Made by a program: the position numbers and the translations under genes
In this document: positions 49,790 through 61,309 of the stretch, in pieces
How the letters are laid out: every line of letters begins with the position of its first letter
Numbering within the stretch: the first letter of the stretch is position 1
Notes under the pieces: model-generated
Seen by the model: the letters and a program-made list of their open reading frames with translations, nothing else
Told to the model about the DNA's origin: nothing
Databases searched by the model: none
NCBI RefSeq assembly: GCF_047511655.1
Contig: NC_133394.1
Location: 58,188,501-58,252,500 of the forward strand
DNA from: Castor canadensis
Taxonomy: Eukaryota; Chordata; Mammalia; Rodentia; Castoridae
Length of the DNA: 64,000 bases
Direction of reading: 5' to 3'

Positions 49790-50829
49790 ATTTTGCACAT
49801 TCTTTCCCTTTTGCTTACTCCTCATTGTCACTAGCCCCTGCCAACCACTACTCTGTTCTGTTTTTCTAAAATTTTTAAATTTCAAAAATTTTATAAATTT
49901 GGAATCACATAGTGTACAATTTCTAGGGCTTGACTTTTTCATTCAGTGCAATTCCCTGGAAATTGACTCAGGATGCTGTAAGTATTAATAGTCCATTTCC
50001 TTTTAAACTGATGAATAGCATTGCTGAGGTTGTGGGTACCACAGCTCATTCTGCCATTCATCTGTTGAAGAACAACTGGGCTCCTTCCAGGTTTTGCTTA
50101 TTATAAATAAAGATGTTATGACCATTCAAGTATGGGGTTTTGTGTGAACATAAAGTTTCACTTTTCCAAAATAAATGCCCAAGAGAGCAGTCAATGTGTC
50201 CTATGGTAATTGTATGTATAACTTTATAAGAAACTGCCAAAATGCTTTTTTAGAGTGACTGTGCCATTCTACACTCCCCTCAGCAAAATGTGATTCCATT
50301 CTCTACATCTTTGCCTCAAATCATATTATAATTTGAGGTCATCACAATTTATTTTAGATATTCTGGTAGGTAGATAAGGACATCTTATTGCAGTTGAAGT
50401 TTTAATTTTCCGGCTGTCTAATGATAATAAGTAACTTCTATATGTTTACTTACTGTGTATATATTCTTTTTTATAAAATACCTGTCCATGTCTTCTGCCC
50501 AACTTCTAATTGGATTACTTGCTGTTTGTACTATTGGTTTTTTGGTTCTTTTTTGTAGTCTGAATACTAGCACCTTTTAGATATGTGGTTTGAAAATTCT
50601 TTTTCTCAGTCTGTAGTCTTTATTCTCTTCATCTGGGCTTTCATAGAGCAGGTGTTTTTAATCTGATGGGATCCATTACACTAATTTTTCCATTTATGGA
50701 TTGTGCTTTCAGTGTTAAATATATACATTCTTTACCTAGTCATACATCAGTAGAAGAATAATTTATTTTCTTTTTCATAAACTGTATAGATTTAAATGTT
50801 TTAGAAAGAGAAAGTATATAATTTTTTTT
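49790..50829 (-). mobile_element. Old L1 3' portion, antisense
   Basis: The plus strand has the complement of an old L1 3' end: 'cactagcccctgccaaccac', 'ggaatcacatagtgtac' and 'tgaagaacaactgggctcc'. Further 5' ORF2 text follows ('gtccatgtcttctgcccaac', 'ctaattggattacttgc'). Confidence 0.8.
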
Positions 50830-50844
50830 AAAAGTCATTGAGCT

Positions 50845-51055
50845 AGGCACTAGGCACTCATGCGTGTAATTTTAGCTATTTGGGAGGCTGAGAGCTGGTG
50901 GATCATGGTTCAAGGCCAGACCAGACAAATAGTTTATGAGACCCTCATCTCCAAAATAACGAGAGCAAAACTGGCTGGAGGTATGGCTCAAGTGGTAGGG
51001 CATCTGCTTTGCAATCATGAAGCTCTCAGTTCAAACCCCAGTCCCACCACAAAAA
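50845..51055 (+). mobile_element. B1-ID dimeric SINE with perfect 15-bp target-site duplications
   Basis: AAAAGTCATTGAGCT at 50830-50844 is repeated exactly at 51056-51070. Between them are a B1-like half ('gcgtgtaattttagctattt', 'ggaggctgagag'), an ID-like half ('actggctggaggtatggctc', 'agttcaaaccccagtcccac') and a poly(A). It is inserted at the edge of the old antisense L1. Confidence 0.95.
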
Positions 51056-51289
51056 AAAAGTCATTGAGCTCTCTGATAGCAATTGGATGGGGTTGTGGCA
51101 GGACAGTATGCAGTTTGGAGGTGACTGCAGTACTCCATATGCTATTTGGGAAGTAGAAACAGGGGGAAGAGAAAGTGAGATTGCACGTGAATTTAATATG
51201 AATGGGGAAGAATATGGAGCTCTCCAGGTTCTAGTGTGTGGAATTAGATAGAAAATGGGACCATTCACTAAGTCAGGAATAACTTTTTT

Positions 51290-53495
51290 CCACATTCACT
51301 AAACTGTAATTTGTATACAATAAAATAACCAATTTTAATTACATTTTTTGAGATTTTTGATAAATCAACCACCTCCACAATGCATATAAAAGATTTCCCC
51401 CAGTGCCTGACTTTCATCAGGCTTCTCCCTAGTCAGTCCCCACCCATTCATCATTCCAGGTTCAAGTGATCTGCTTTCTGTCATTATAGATTAGATTTTT
51501 AGCTTAATATAAGGAGAATCATAGAATTCATACTACTTTTCATCTCTTTATATTCCACCAGCATAACGTTTTTGAAATTTATGCATGTTGTTGAGTGTAT
51601 CAGTAATTTGTTCTCTTCACAGATTAGATGTGTTGTATTGCATGGACATATTGCTATTTGTTAATTCACTCACTACTTGATGAATATCTGTGCTGTTTCT
51701 AATGAGGAAAAATTACAAACAGCCACTGTAAACACTTACATGTGTGTTTGTGTGGACATGTTTTCATCTCTCTTCGGTAGGTACTTAAAAAAGCTGTAGG
51801 GTTGTTGATAAGAAAGTGCCAAGCCTTTTTCCAAAAAGAGTGGATTGTTTTCTATTCCCACAGGCCATGTTTCTCATCCACAGTAGTTTTAGAATTGTCA
51901 ATTATTTTTACTGAAACTATTAGAATGCAAATATAATGTCATTTCTCCTGGTGTTAGTTTGCATTTCCCTGAAGACTAATCAGATTGAGCATTTTTAATT
52001 CACTCATTAGATAAAGTAGGTTCAAAACATATGAATGTTTTTATTGGCTGATTTACCTTATTGTAACTGAGATAGAGGCCCTCCTGAATTTTGGACTCAA
52101 GTTCTTTGTATAAATATTTTCTTCCATCCTGAAGTAGAATTTTCATTTTCTTGTGGTACCTTCTGGAAAGAAGTTTTTAATTTTGGTGAACTCTAATAAT
52201 TTATCTTTCTTTTGTAGCTTTTGCTGTTGGTATCGTGATAAATAATTCTGATCCAAGACCACACAGGTTTTCTTTAATGTTTTATACTAGAAATTCTACC
52301 ATTAGACTACGGTTTAGGTCTATTATCCATTTTAAGTCCATTTGTGAGTGTAATGTGAAATAAGAATTAAGAGTATTTTATAATCTCCCATATGATTGCT
52401 TCTTTGACCTGCTTAATATGTAGAAGTGCATTATTTAATTTCCAAATCTTGAGGATTTTCTAATATTATTTCTTATTTAATTAAGCTGTGGTTAGAGAAC
52501 ATATGCAGTATGATTTCAATTCTTTCAAATTTGATATTTGTTTTTTGGCTCAGAATATGGTCTTTCTTGGCGAATATTACATATATACATGCAATAGATA
52601 TGTGTTCTGCTATTGTTGGGTGGAATGGTTGATAACATCTGTTAGACTGGATAAGATGGTGGTGGTGTTTAGTCTTCTGTAATCCCATTGATTTTTTATC
52701 TACATACTGTATTGGTTACTAGGAGAAGATTATCGAATTCTCCAGCTGTGCTGGTGGGCTTGTCTCTTTTCTCCATATTTGCTTTATATACTTTGAAGAT
52801 CTGCTACAAAGTAGACATACTCATATTTGGTGTGGTTATCTTCTTCATGTATCAATCCCTTTACCTTTATGAAGTTTTCTTTTGCTCTCTTGTCATACTC
52901 CTTTATCTTGAAATTGATTTTGTTTGACACTAATATGACCACTCCACCATTCACATGACCCTTGTTTGCAGGAGAATGTTTCCTATTTTTTCATGTTTAA
53001 CATATGTGTGTTTTCTTGTTTAAGTTACACAAATTACTATATAGCATATAATTGGCTTTTGTGTCTCTCTCCAATCTGAAAATATTAACCTACCCCAAAA
53101 AGTGAAATTTTTAGACCATCTGCAGCTAATATATTCATTAACATGTTGGCTTTAAGTTTAGTATCTTGCTGTTTACATTTTACCCACATGTGTTTTTTGT
53201 CTTCTTGTTATTCCTTTTTCCTGTTTTCCTGGCTTTCTTTTGATTGGATTTGTGATTTTTTCACAAATCTTTATCATCTGCAATATTGTTCATTAGATAG
53301 GCTGTGTTTTTCCTCTCTAAGTAGATGCTTTAGAATTTATGAAACATGGATTAAAATTACCCCAATTTACTTTTCAGATAGCTTTATACTAATTTCATTG
53401 AACATATGCCTTTTAAGACTATACTTCCATTTCTTCCCGCTGTTCTCTGTGCTAACATTTTCACAATATACACTGCATATATTTTACAAAAACTC
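51290..53495 (-). mobile_element. Old L1, antisense, 3' end through ORF2
   Basis: A fresh L1 3'-end complement begins at 51290 ('tgtatacaataaaataacca', 'ccacctccacaatgc'). It runs through the ORF2 C-terminus (51620-51990) and RT/endonuclease-like complement (52440-53100, for example 'taagctgtggttagagaaca'). Heavily mutated. Confidence 0.7.
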
Positions 53496-53499
53496 ATAT

Positions 53500-53602
53500 G
53501 GCAGAGCCCAGCACAGTGGCACATAAGTATAAAAGTCCACAAGAGATAGAGACCAGAGAATTGCAAGTGCAAGCCAACCTAAGGTTCATAGCAAGATCCT
53601 GT

Positions 53603-53658
<56 letters not shown>

Positions 53659-53762
53659 ATACTCATATTGTAGGGTTGGGCGTGTAGGTCAGTAGTCAAC
53701 TGCATGCACAAGGACCTGGGTTGGATCCTCAGCACCGCAATAAAGCAAACAAAAAACAATCA
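53500..53762 (+). mobile_element. Composite SINE split by a (CA)n expansion
   Basis: Left B1-like half: 'agcccagcacagtggcacat', 'gaccagagaattgcaag', 'caagatcctgtctcacac'. The linker has expanded into (CA)n at 53605-53653. The right ID-like half follows: 'gggttgggcgtgtaggtcag', 'gacctgggttggatcctcag', 'caccgcaataaagc'. Confidence 0.8.
53605..53653. repeat. (CA)n microsatellite
   Basis: About 49 bp of uninterrupted CA inside the composite SINE. Confidence 0.97.
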
Positions 53763-53774
53763 CAATACATGGTT

Positions 53775-54700
53775 TTTCAGACATGGTATATAATATGTTA
53801 AGCATATATTTAACTTTTTAAGAAATTACCAAACTGTTATTCAAATTGGATGTGACATTATATTTTCCTACCGGCAATATATTAGAATTCTAGGTTTTTT
53901 GCACTTGGAATTATCCAACTTTTCAATTTAAGTCATTTTAATAGGTATTTTAATGTTGCTTTCTGTTGATATTTTCATAAATATAAATAATGTTGAAAAT
54001 TTGTATTGCATATCTTCTTTCATAAAATGCCCCAATCCTTTGTTTTTACTTTTCTTATTGAGTTGTGAAAGTTCTTTATAATATACTCACACATGTAAAC
54101 ACACACACACACACACACTTGGTGTCAGATACATTTTCTCCCATGTTGAGGCTGACATTCTCATTTTCTTAGCGTCTTTTGAAAGTGTAATTCATTACGT
54201 TTTCATCGACATCATATGATTATGTCTTATGTAATAAGTCTTTGCCTGGGCTAGCTTGAGGTCATCAAGATTTTCTCCTATGTTTTCTTCTAAAAGATTT
54301 TTGGCTTTAGTTCCTAAGTTTAGGTTTATTATATATTTTGATTACTTATTTTTTAATGTATGGTATAATGAAAGGGTTGGGATTCATTTTTTCTCATAAA
54401 GATACATAATCATTTCAGCACAATTTGATAAACAAAACTCTCCTTCCCCACCCATGCATTTTTGACACTTATGCTGAATATCTATCAATTATGAAAGTAT
54501 TGGTTTATTTCTGGACTGTTATTTCCATTCCATTAATCTATATGTCTACCAATACTATTCATCCTTGAATAGTGTAAGTTTATAAATCTGGAAATCAGAT
54601 TGTGTAAATCCTCTAACATTTTTCTTTTTAAATGTTGCCTGGAGATTTAAGATCTTCTGATTTTCCACATAAATAATAAATAAGCTTTTCAACTCTTGCC
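53775..54700 (-). mobile_element. Old L1 3' portion, antisense
   Basis: The plus strand carries 'aaattaccaaactgttattc' (3' ORF2 complement), 'gttctttataatatactcac', 'gatacattttctcccatg', and later 'ggtcatcaagattttctcc'. A (CA)n run lies at 54098-54118. Diverged. Confidence 0.7.
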
Positions 54701-54824
54701 CCACTTTACTTTTAAGGATATTTTGTTAGACATGGAACTTAAGTACACTTTTTTCTACCAACATTTTAGAGAACTAAATCATTTTCCTTGGATTTGCATA
54801 ATTTCCTTTAAAATTGCTTTTTCA
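54701..54824 (-). mobile_element. Probable continuation of old antisense L1
   Basis: Weakly L1-like antisense text linking the copy above to the ID insertion. Confidence 0.35.
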
Positions 54825-54825
54825 G

Positions 54826-54893
54826 GGCTGGTGATTGAGCTAGAGCTTTGCACATGCCAGGCAAGTGCTCTATCACTGAGTTACATCCCCCGC
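54826..54893 (-). mobile_element. ID element (tRNA-derived SINE)
   Basis: The minus strand reads 'gggggatgtaactcagtgat', 'agagcacttgcctggcatgt', 'gcaaagctctagctcaatca', 'ccagccc', a nearly complete ID body. There is no clear A-rich tail on the expected side. Confidence 0.85.
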
Positions 54894-54894
54894 T

Positions 54895-55740
54895 ATATTC
54901 TCTTAATTTCTGATGTGTTTTCTATCCTTGTTCCTGTGAAAGTGATATGTGTTTGGTTTTTTTGTTATTTTTAAGAGTCCCTTCTTAAGCACTATTTTAG
55001 CTGTTAGCAAGGTTTTATTTACATTTATTTTACTTTGATTTCTTTTTGCCTTTTGTGTTTGTGGGTTTATAATTTCTTAAAAAATCAAATTTGGACAATT
55101 TTGAAATTACTTCTTGGAATATCATGTTCCTTCTCTTTGCTTTCTGAAATTCCAATTGCACATATGTTAAATCATTTTACTTGTCTCATAGGTTACCGAA
55201 GAAAAATTTTTCAGTCTTTTATTTTCTGTGCTTCATTCTGGATACTTCCTATCATATGTCTTCATACTCAGTGATAATCTCTTCTGTGGTATCTGTGTCT
55301 GCTGATTATGTCATCCACAGTTTTTATTGGGGATAATATTTTATTTTTTACAGTTCCATTTGAGTCTGTTTATGTTTTCCATTTATTCCTCACTTCATTT
55401 ATGTTTTACTTTACCTGTATGATGTAAATTTGTTCATGTGTATATACACATACATATTTGTGTATTTGTCTTCTGCTATTTTAAAGCTCATGTATCTTAA
55501 TTTTGACATCTATTTTATTTTTAGTCTATTCTATTGACCGACTTTTCTCCACGTTGTGGGTCACATTTTCCTGCTTCCTCACTTGTCAGTAATCTTTGAC
55601 TGGATGTTGTTTTATTACCACAGGAGTCACTTGTACCAGAAATAAAAGTTTCTAACCTGGCTTTTGGATATTTCAGGCTCTCAAGAATTTTTGAGACTAT
55701 TTCTCCCTTTAATAAACAAATACTAAGTAAACTCACTTTT
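54895..55740 (-). mobile_element. Possible L1/HAL1-like remnant, antisense
   Basis: T-rich plus strand with L1-complement-like phrases ('ggaatatcatgttccttctc', 'tgactggatgttgttttatt'). The call rests on overall texture and position after another antisense L1. Confidence 0.35.
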
Positions 55741-56379
55741 TTAACATTTGGAGGATCTAAAGCTCTTGCTCAAGATTTGAAAATGCATAGATATGGAGCT
55801 TTTCCTTACCACCATATGTATTAATTTTCTGCAAGATCTTTTACATACATATGAGAAGAACCATCTCTTGACTTATGAGTATGCAAGACATAAGGCAAGC
55901 CTTTATGTGAATAGGTACACAAGTGGTGGCAATTGAATGGGTATAACTGCAGGTCATCACCAAGAACAGAAACATGAGACCCCCCTAAAGACAATATTTG
56001 TCACCATACTGCCAGGAGCTGGTAAAGTTCTTAAGCAATGTTGTGAGTTTGCTTAGAGATACAATTTCTCCTTCCCAGTCTGTTGATTGAATGAATAAGA
56101 AGTAGCAAATCATCTTAGTTTAAGCTTGTTAGTAAACACCTCACACATGGGCCCCGTTCATTTAGTTGAATTGTTCATCTTGGGAAAATGACAGCTAAGG
56201 TAGGGAATCAGATCTCCTAAGCTCCATGACTTCAGGAACCTTCCTGAGACACTGGAGCCATACTTGGGTAATTCTGATTGCTTCTAGCCAAAATAATAAT
56301 CACCATCACATTAGGTGCAGATAAAATTCAAAGACTGACCCTTAAATCAACCTTTAATTTCACCTAACAGCCACAAAAA
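55741..56379. other. Unassigned
   Basis: No recognised gene or repeat. Confidence 0.4.
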
Positions 56380-56946
56380 TCCCAGCAAGGCATGTCCAGT
56401 TCTGTCCCTGGGAATAAAAACCTTGACCACTTCTCTTTTCTTTTCATTCTTCTCCTGAAGAAGACAGAGCATAAATCAGAATCAAACCCTGCAACATCCT
56501 GGACCCCTAGCTCATGGAAGTCTTCTCTATGCTGCACCAAATAACACCATTTCTCCCTGACAGCTGGCTGCAAAGCTGCCTGCATGAAACTGCAGAAGAT
56601 ACAGGTGAACATCATGCATCATGCAGCGTTTCCCTACCCAATCGCCCACCAGGGAAAATAATCCAGCACAGCCCCTGTGCAGACAGAACCCCAGCAAAAC
56701 TGAAAGCCACAAACAGTGAACTGTAATCTAACAGTAACATGGAGTGGGTGGAACACTGAACCCACCCTGGAGAGTGGGGGAGAGTAAAAGAGCCTATCTC
56801 ACTGCAGAACTGTCAGAGGTGTGCAAAGGAACCGAGCTCTCTGCACTGAACTCTCAGTGATGTGCCACAAAGCATCAAAGGCTGAGAATGGAGGTGGGGT
56901 GACAACCCAACCTCTTAGTGGAGCTGTTGGGACCCAGCAGAGATCA

Positions 56947-56962
56947 AGAGAGGCATAAAGGC
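56947..56962. repeat. Target-site duplication, left copy (PKIB retrocopy)
   Basis: AGAGAGGCATAAAGGC, identical to 58143-58158. Confidence 0.97.
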
Positions 56963-57251
56963 AGGAGCACAGCAGCGGCAGCATTCCGCAGACAGCAGAG
57001 GCGGCAGCGAGCAGAGGCGGGGCAGCCGGACCGCGAGGGGACCTGGCCCGGCACCGCCGGCATCTCTGCGTGCGCCTGGGGTCATGGTATACTGAAAAGA
57101 CAATCAAGAGAAATTTGGGGGTAACAGAAAACCATAAATTTATTGAGGTCACAGTGGGACAGAAAAGATAAAGGGAAGTAAGTTTATCAGAGTTTCTTCC
57201 TAAACCTGCCTTAGAAACCACAGCATATTTTAACCAGAGATTTACGTTGAT

Positions 57252-57488
57252 ATGAGGACAGACTCATCAGACATAACTGATGTGGAATCTGTGAACAACA
57301 ACTTCGCATCTTCAGCCAGGACAGGCAGCCGGAACGCCTTACCTGACATTCAGAGTTCATCTGTTACAGGTGGAACCTCTGATCTGCCACTCAAACTGGA
57401 GGCACTCTCTGTGAAGGAAGATGTGAAAAAGAAAGATGAAGAAACGACCAAAGACCAACTGGAGAGTCCCAAAAATGAAGAAAAATGA
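57252..57488 (+). CDS. PKIB: Intact PKIB-like reading frame (cAMP-dependent protein kinase inhibitor beta), possible retrogene
   Basis: PKI proteins bind the free catalytic subunit of protein kinase A as pseudosubstrates and export it from the nucleus. This 78-codon frame has the family's usual length. It contains ITDVES and ASSARTG at the N-terminal binding region, the LPDIQSS segment, and the leucine-rich export signal LPLKLEALSV near residues 45-54, followed by an acidic/lysine tail ending PKNEEK. The pseudosubstrate core, normally R-x-G-R-R-N-A, here reads RTGSRNA: the P-3 arginine is serine, while the P-6 and P-2 arginines and the P0 alanine remain. The internal Met before TDVES found in the usual N-terminus is Ile. 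Work on PKI-alpha shows that the paired arginines are needed for tight inhibition, so this product would likely inhibit poorly. The call as PKIB rather than PKIA/PKIG rests on the MRTDSS start and the C-terminus. Confidence 0.8.
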   Translation: MRTDSSDITDVESVNNNFASSARTGSRNALPDIQSSSVTGGTSDLPLKLEALSVKEDVKKKDEETTKDQLESPKNEEK

Positions 57489-58103
57489 AGAATTATAATT
57501 TATCAGGAGTGCTGAATTTATACACAGTGAAGGACTTATTGGCTATGTTTTCCTGAGATGTTTGAGTTGGGGGCAACTGTGGTAACATGTGTATTAGATA
57601 ATTTTGATGTGATGCTATTCACTTGGATTGCAACCACAATGTCCGTGTAGGCAATTAAAGGACAGGTTACTTCCAAATTGCACCCAAGAAAAAGGTTAAG
57701 AATGTATAAGTACATATCATTGTTTTTAAAGCCAACAAAATCCACTCTTCTCCTTGAGACTTATTTAACCAGTATATGCTTAATTTCATTTTACAGTGGT
57801 GGGGGAAATGTTTCTTGATAATATAAGCCAAACACTATTAATTTAAAGCATTACAGAATTTGTAGGAAATTATATTTTGGGGGTGAGAAGTAATAATAAT
57901 CAATAATCACATCAATAAAGAATTGTACCAAATGTTCTCCAAACCTTAAAAGAGATTTGGAAACATTGCAAAAGTTTAGCATGAACATTCCTAGGATGTT
58001 TTTGTCTGATATATTTTGCATTTAGTTTGTGTGTACTGTGATGTTTTTCATGTGGACCTTAGAATGTAAAACTTGTGACAATTTGTTTATATGAAATATG
58101 CCT

Positions 58104-58109
58104 ATTAAA
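58104..58109 (+). terminator. ATTAAA polyadenylation signal of the PKIB retrocopy
   Basis: A variant hexamer about 20 nt before the genomic poly(A) tail, the normal spacing for a cleavage signal. Confidence 0.8.
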
Positions 58110-58142
58110 GGAATTTCACTATCTTCCTTAAAAAAAAAAAAG

Positions 58143-58158
58143 AGAGAGGCATAAAGGC
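58143..58158. repeat. Target-site duplication, right copy (PKIB retrocopy)
   Basis: AGAGAGGCATAAAGGC directly after the poly(A) tail, identical to the left copy. Confidence 0.97.
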
Positions 58159-58554
58159 TAAGACAGGGAAATAACCTCCCAAAGCAGGGCAGGAGGTGGA
58201 TCCCAGGCCAATCTCCAGGACAGAGGGTAACATTCAAAACTGAATTACCCCACCTTGCTGTGGGAGGAGGTGACCAAACAGAGCTGCAACTGAAGAACAC
58301 CACAGCTGCTGCCTGCTGAAAACAACTCTGTCTACTCTGCCTGAGCTGGCAATCTTACCTCACCTCAAAACTCCAACTAATCTTGTGGACAGAAGGTCCA
58401 AGTACCACTCACAAGCCAGTCACCTGGTAAGACCACATCAAAGCTTCCAATTGAACACCAATACCAGGATTGTACACCTAAGGAATAACTCCAGAATATT
58501 TGTTAATGGACTGAACTGAACCAGGTTCCTGAAATTGGTGAGGGTTTTTAAAAT

Positions 58555-58960
58555 GTGTTTTATTTTTTTTCTTCTTTTCTTTTCCTTTCTTTCTCTCTCT
58601 CTCCCCCCTACTCTCTCTCCCTCTCTCTTTCTTCCTGTATTATTAATTCCATTGTAACTATTCTCTTATCCCTATCCTCATCTTTACTCTCCTTCCTTCA
58701 CCTATACTACAATCCATTGTTCTCCCTACCACTACTCTTTCTGCCCCAACTCATTCACTCTTTCCTGTCTTTACCTTTGTCTCCCATCCTCCCCCAACCT
58801 GTCACCACACTATCCCTCCCTGCTACACACTTACCATGTGGTGACAAGCCTCCTTTACCAACTGCACACAATCCCAGCCCTCTGAAATCCCACCATCCAC
58901 TGAAACAACAGAAATATACCCAAACACATGCAGGCCACAAAACCAAGCAACCCCCATAAC
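58555..58960. repeat. Pyrimidine-rich (CT) low-complexity region
   Basis: The plus strand is dominated by T and C runs, densest at 58560-58640. The Ser/Leu/Pro-rich open frame across it is an artefact. It is probably part of the L1 5' region. Confidence 0.8.
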
Positions 58961-59935
58961 TCTCAACCCACCCACTCACTCCTTTAACCACACCCCCCCT
59001 TTTTTTGGCACAATCTTTACCAATTAACCACAATCTATAACTAGCCTAATATCCATCCTCCCAACTCAGACTGTCTATAGATATTATCATCAAGGGGTTT
59101 TCTATAAAAGATATTAACAACTGGTCTGACATCGAACCTGTGAACTTGTTAATGCTAAATTACACCCCCAGACCAGGGTCAGCCAGAGAATGTCAACCTA
59201 GCTAACAACCAAATCAGCCGCAACACAAAAATTAAATAAGAGAAAGAAGTCAGGCAATCAAATGAACCAATTAGCCTACCAGAAATATAGTAGCACAGCA
59301 CCAAGTGGAGTGATGGAAAGAAGAAAAAGAGATGGAAACCACTCTTATACAACATTTCAATACAGAATTCAATGAAAAATGAAGAAAATGGATACATAGT
59401 CCCTTACCTCAACAAAACAATGATAAATGTAACTAAGTAACTCAGCAATGCCCACAAAAAAAAAAAAACCCTCAAAGAAGAAATTTCTGAGAAAAAAATC
59501 TCTGAGAAATTCACGGAGAAGGTACTACACGTGGTCAACCAGAATGTACAAGATGTACTCAAGAAATTTCAAGACACCAAAAACAAAGAACATGAGGTGA
59601 CACAGAAACAAATAAAGGAACTTAGACGGGACCTCAACAAACACCAAAGTGAAACAAAGGACACTATAAAAAGATAGATACATGAATTAAAGAAGACCAC
59701 AGAAGTTATAAAAGAAGAGATGGACACAGATTTGGAAAACCTCAGAAGAAAGAATCAAACAGAAATCCTGGAAATAAAAAGTCCCCCATAGTCAAACAAA
59801 AAAACACAGTGGAAGGCCTCTCCAGGAGACCAGAACAAGTGGAAGACAGAATTTTAGATCTCAAAGATAAAATACAAATTAAAGAAAAAAATGGAAGAAA
59901 TCTTAGTCAAACAACTCAAGAGCTGTGAAAGTTTC

Positions 59936-61309
59936 ATGTGTATTTCAGGCATACCTGGCATGCTACAATTTTTATTCTCAGCATTTTACAGAGATTTTGA
60001 GCACTTGTTTCTTGTATACAGTTCTGCCATGTACGCTGTATGTTAGGTGGTCTAGACTAGTTGATAACTCTCTTCAAGAGCCATAATAAAATATGAATAG
60101 GCAACTCCTATTGGTAGTCTGCAAACTATTTAATTCTCCAGTGCAGGTCTCATTACATCTTTTCCATATGCAGTTTGACAAGAGTATCCTCTACAGTTTC
60201 CACTTTAGTGTGACCAGTGTAGGACCATCATGTTGTTCAACTCTAAGAATCCACTGTCTTACAGCAAAGGTTACTAATTCTTACATAAGAATAGTAGCCT
60301 TGCTCATTATGAAGAGGACATATATCAGTTTTTTACCACTCAATGAAAATATAAATTGAAAACAGAAACTGCATTTCTCCCTTACCTTCCATATCTGTCT
60401 CACTGTTTGCCTTTATACCCTGTATTTCAAAGTGTACCTAAAGAATAGCTTGATTATATAAGCACCTATGCAGTATTGGATCCTCAGTTTAAACCAAAAT
60501 TCAGAATGAAAAGCTAATAAGGTTGTTTGCTATTCTGATGGAGATTCTACTGAAATATTTCTAGGGGAAATTTTTTTGCTAAGTACTTCAGGCAATCTGG
60601 CATATCCAACTCTAGAGGGCCCCATTCAAACTATAATCTACATAAATTATGTCCACCATATCAAATGTCATTCCCCAAACTTGGACAGCATAACATTCTT
60701 GCACCAATCATTTTCTCTACCTCTAGCTCTTCTCAACCCCACTGACCTGAGCAAGCAGTCCCAAATTTCAGAGGCAGGGAGAAGGAGTAAACTACTTTAT
60801 TCAACTTGGCATATATTATCTGCCTCAATTCAGTTTTCCCTGAAAACCTATGTAACAGGGATATGTAGTATAGTGATCACATGCTATTTAGTAGAACACT
60901 AAAAATCATTGGCGTTTTTCTCATTTGGCAATTGCACTTAAACGTTTATCTCTTGGCAAAAAATCCAAAATGGAGAGGGTACTCTGTAAATGATATCATG
61001 ACAAGGACCATACAACTATTGATTAGATATGACTTTGAACCAGTAGAACTATTCTCTCTAAAGAATTGATTATTTTTGTTATCTATCCAGAGAATTCAGT
61101 AAATACAAATGAATAAAAGGAAAAAATAAATCTCTATTTATTGTGATTTCCGAAATAGAAATAAATGAGGTATTTCTAGCATGTTAAGAGGACACTAATG
61201 CAGAAAGATAGTTTTCAGAGAAAAATTCAATTCTATAATTTAATATTAGTGCATAAAATTTTACTACCTTCAGTTGGCTGAAGTGAAATAGTATGCCATT
61301 ATTATCCTC
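59936..61309. other. Unassigned non-coding sequence
   Basis: No gene or repeat recognised. Frames at 60093-60359 and 60576-60902 resemble no family. Confidence 0.4.

Larger units (their letters stand above)
56963..58142 (+). pseudogene. PKIB: Full-length processed retrocopy of PKIB mRNA
   Basis: An intronless copy spans a GC-rich 5'UTR (from 56963), the complete coding frame (57252-57488), a 3'UTR, an ATTAAA polyadenylation signal at 58104-58109, and a poly(A) tail at 58130-58141. The 16-bp duplications on both sides prove L1-type insertion. The retained 13 CpGs at about 56975-57075 and the intact frame argue for a fairly recent event. The insertion site is the 5' region of an older L1 in the same orientation. 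Whether it is transcribed cannot be told from sequence. Confidence 0.93.
56380..59935 (+). mobile_element. L1 5' part (5'UTR and ORF1 start), sense, hosting a retrocopy
   Basis: From about 59480 the sense strand is lysine/glutamate-rich ORF1-like coiled-coil coding sequence ('gacaccaaaaacaaagaaca', 'ataaaggaacttagacggga'), broken by stops. Upstream, 58159-59170 and 56380-56946 read as one continuous L1 5' region with a pyrimidine-rich stretch (58555-58960). It is split cleanly by the PKIB retrocopy and its target-site duplication. The L1 ends abruptly near 59935 before ORF2. The left boundary is uncertain. Confidence 0.65.

Noticed and set aside
54826-54893. Possible tRNA gene
   Set aside because: The A/B-box layout belongs to an ID-type SINE; the cloverleaf cannot be completed.
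56963-57080. CpG island promoter of an unknown gene
   Set aside because: It is the 5'UTR of the PKIB retrocopy lying inside the target-site duplications, though it could still have promoter activity.
57536-57745. Minus-strand 69-codon frame
   Set aside because: Lies in the PKIB 3'UTR copy and matches no family.
58555-58959. 134-codon Ser/Leu/Pro-rich frame
   Set aside because: It follows a pyrimidine-rich low-complexity tract in L1 5' sequence.
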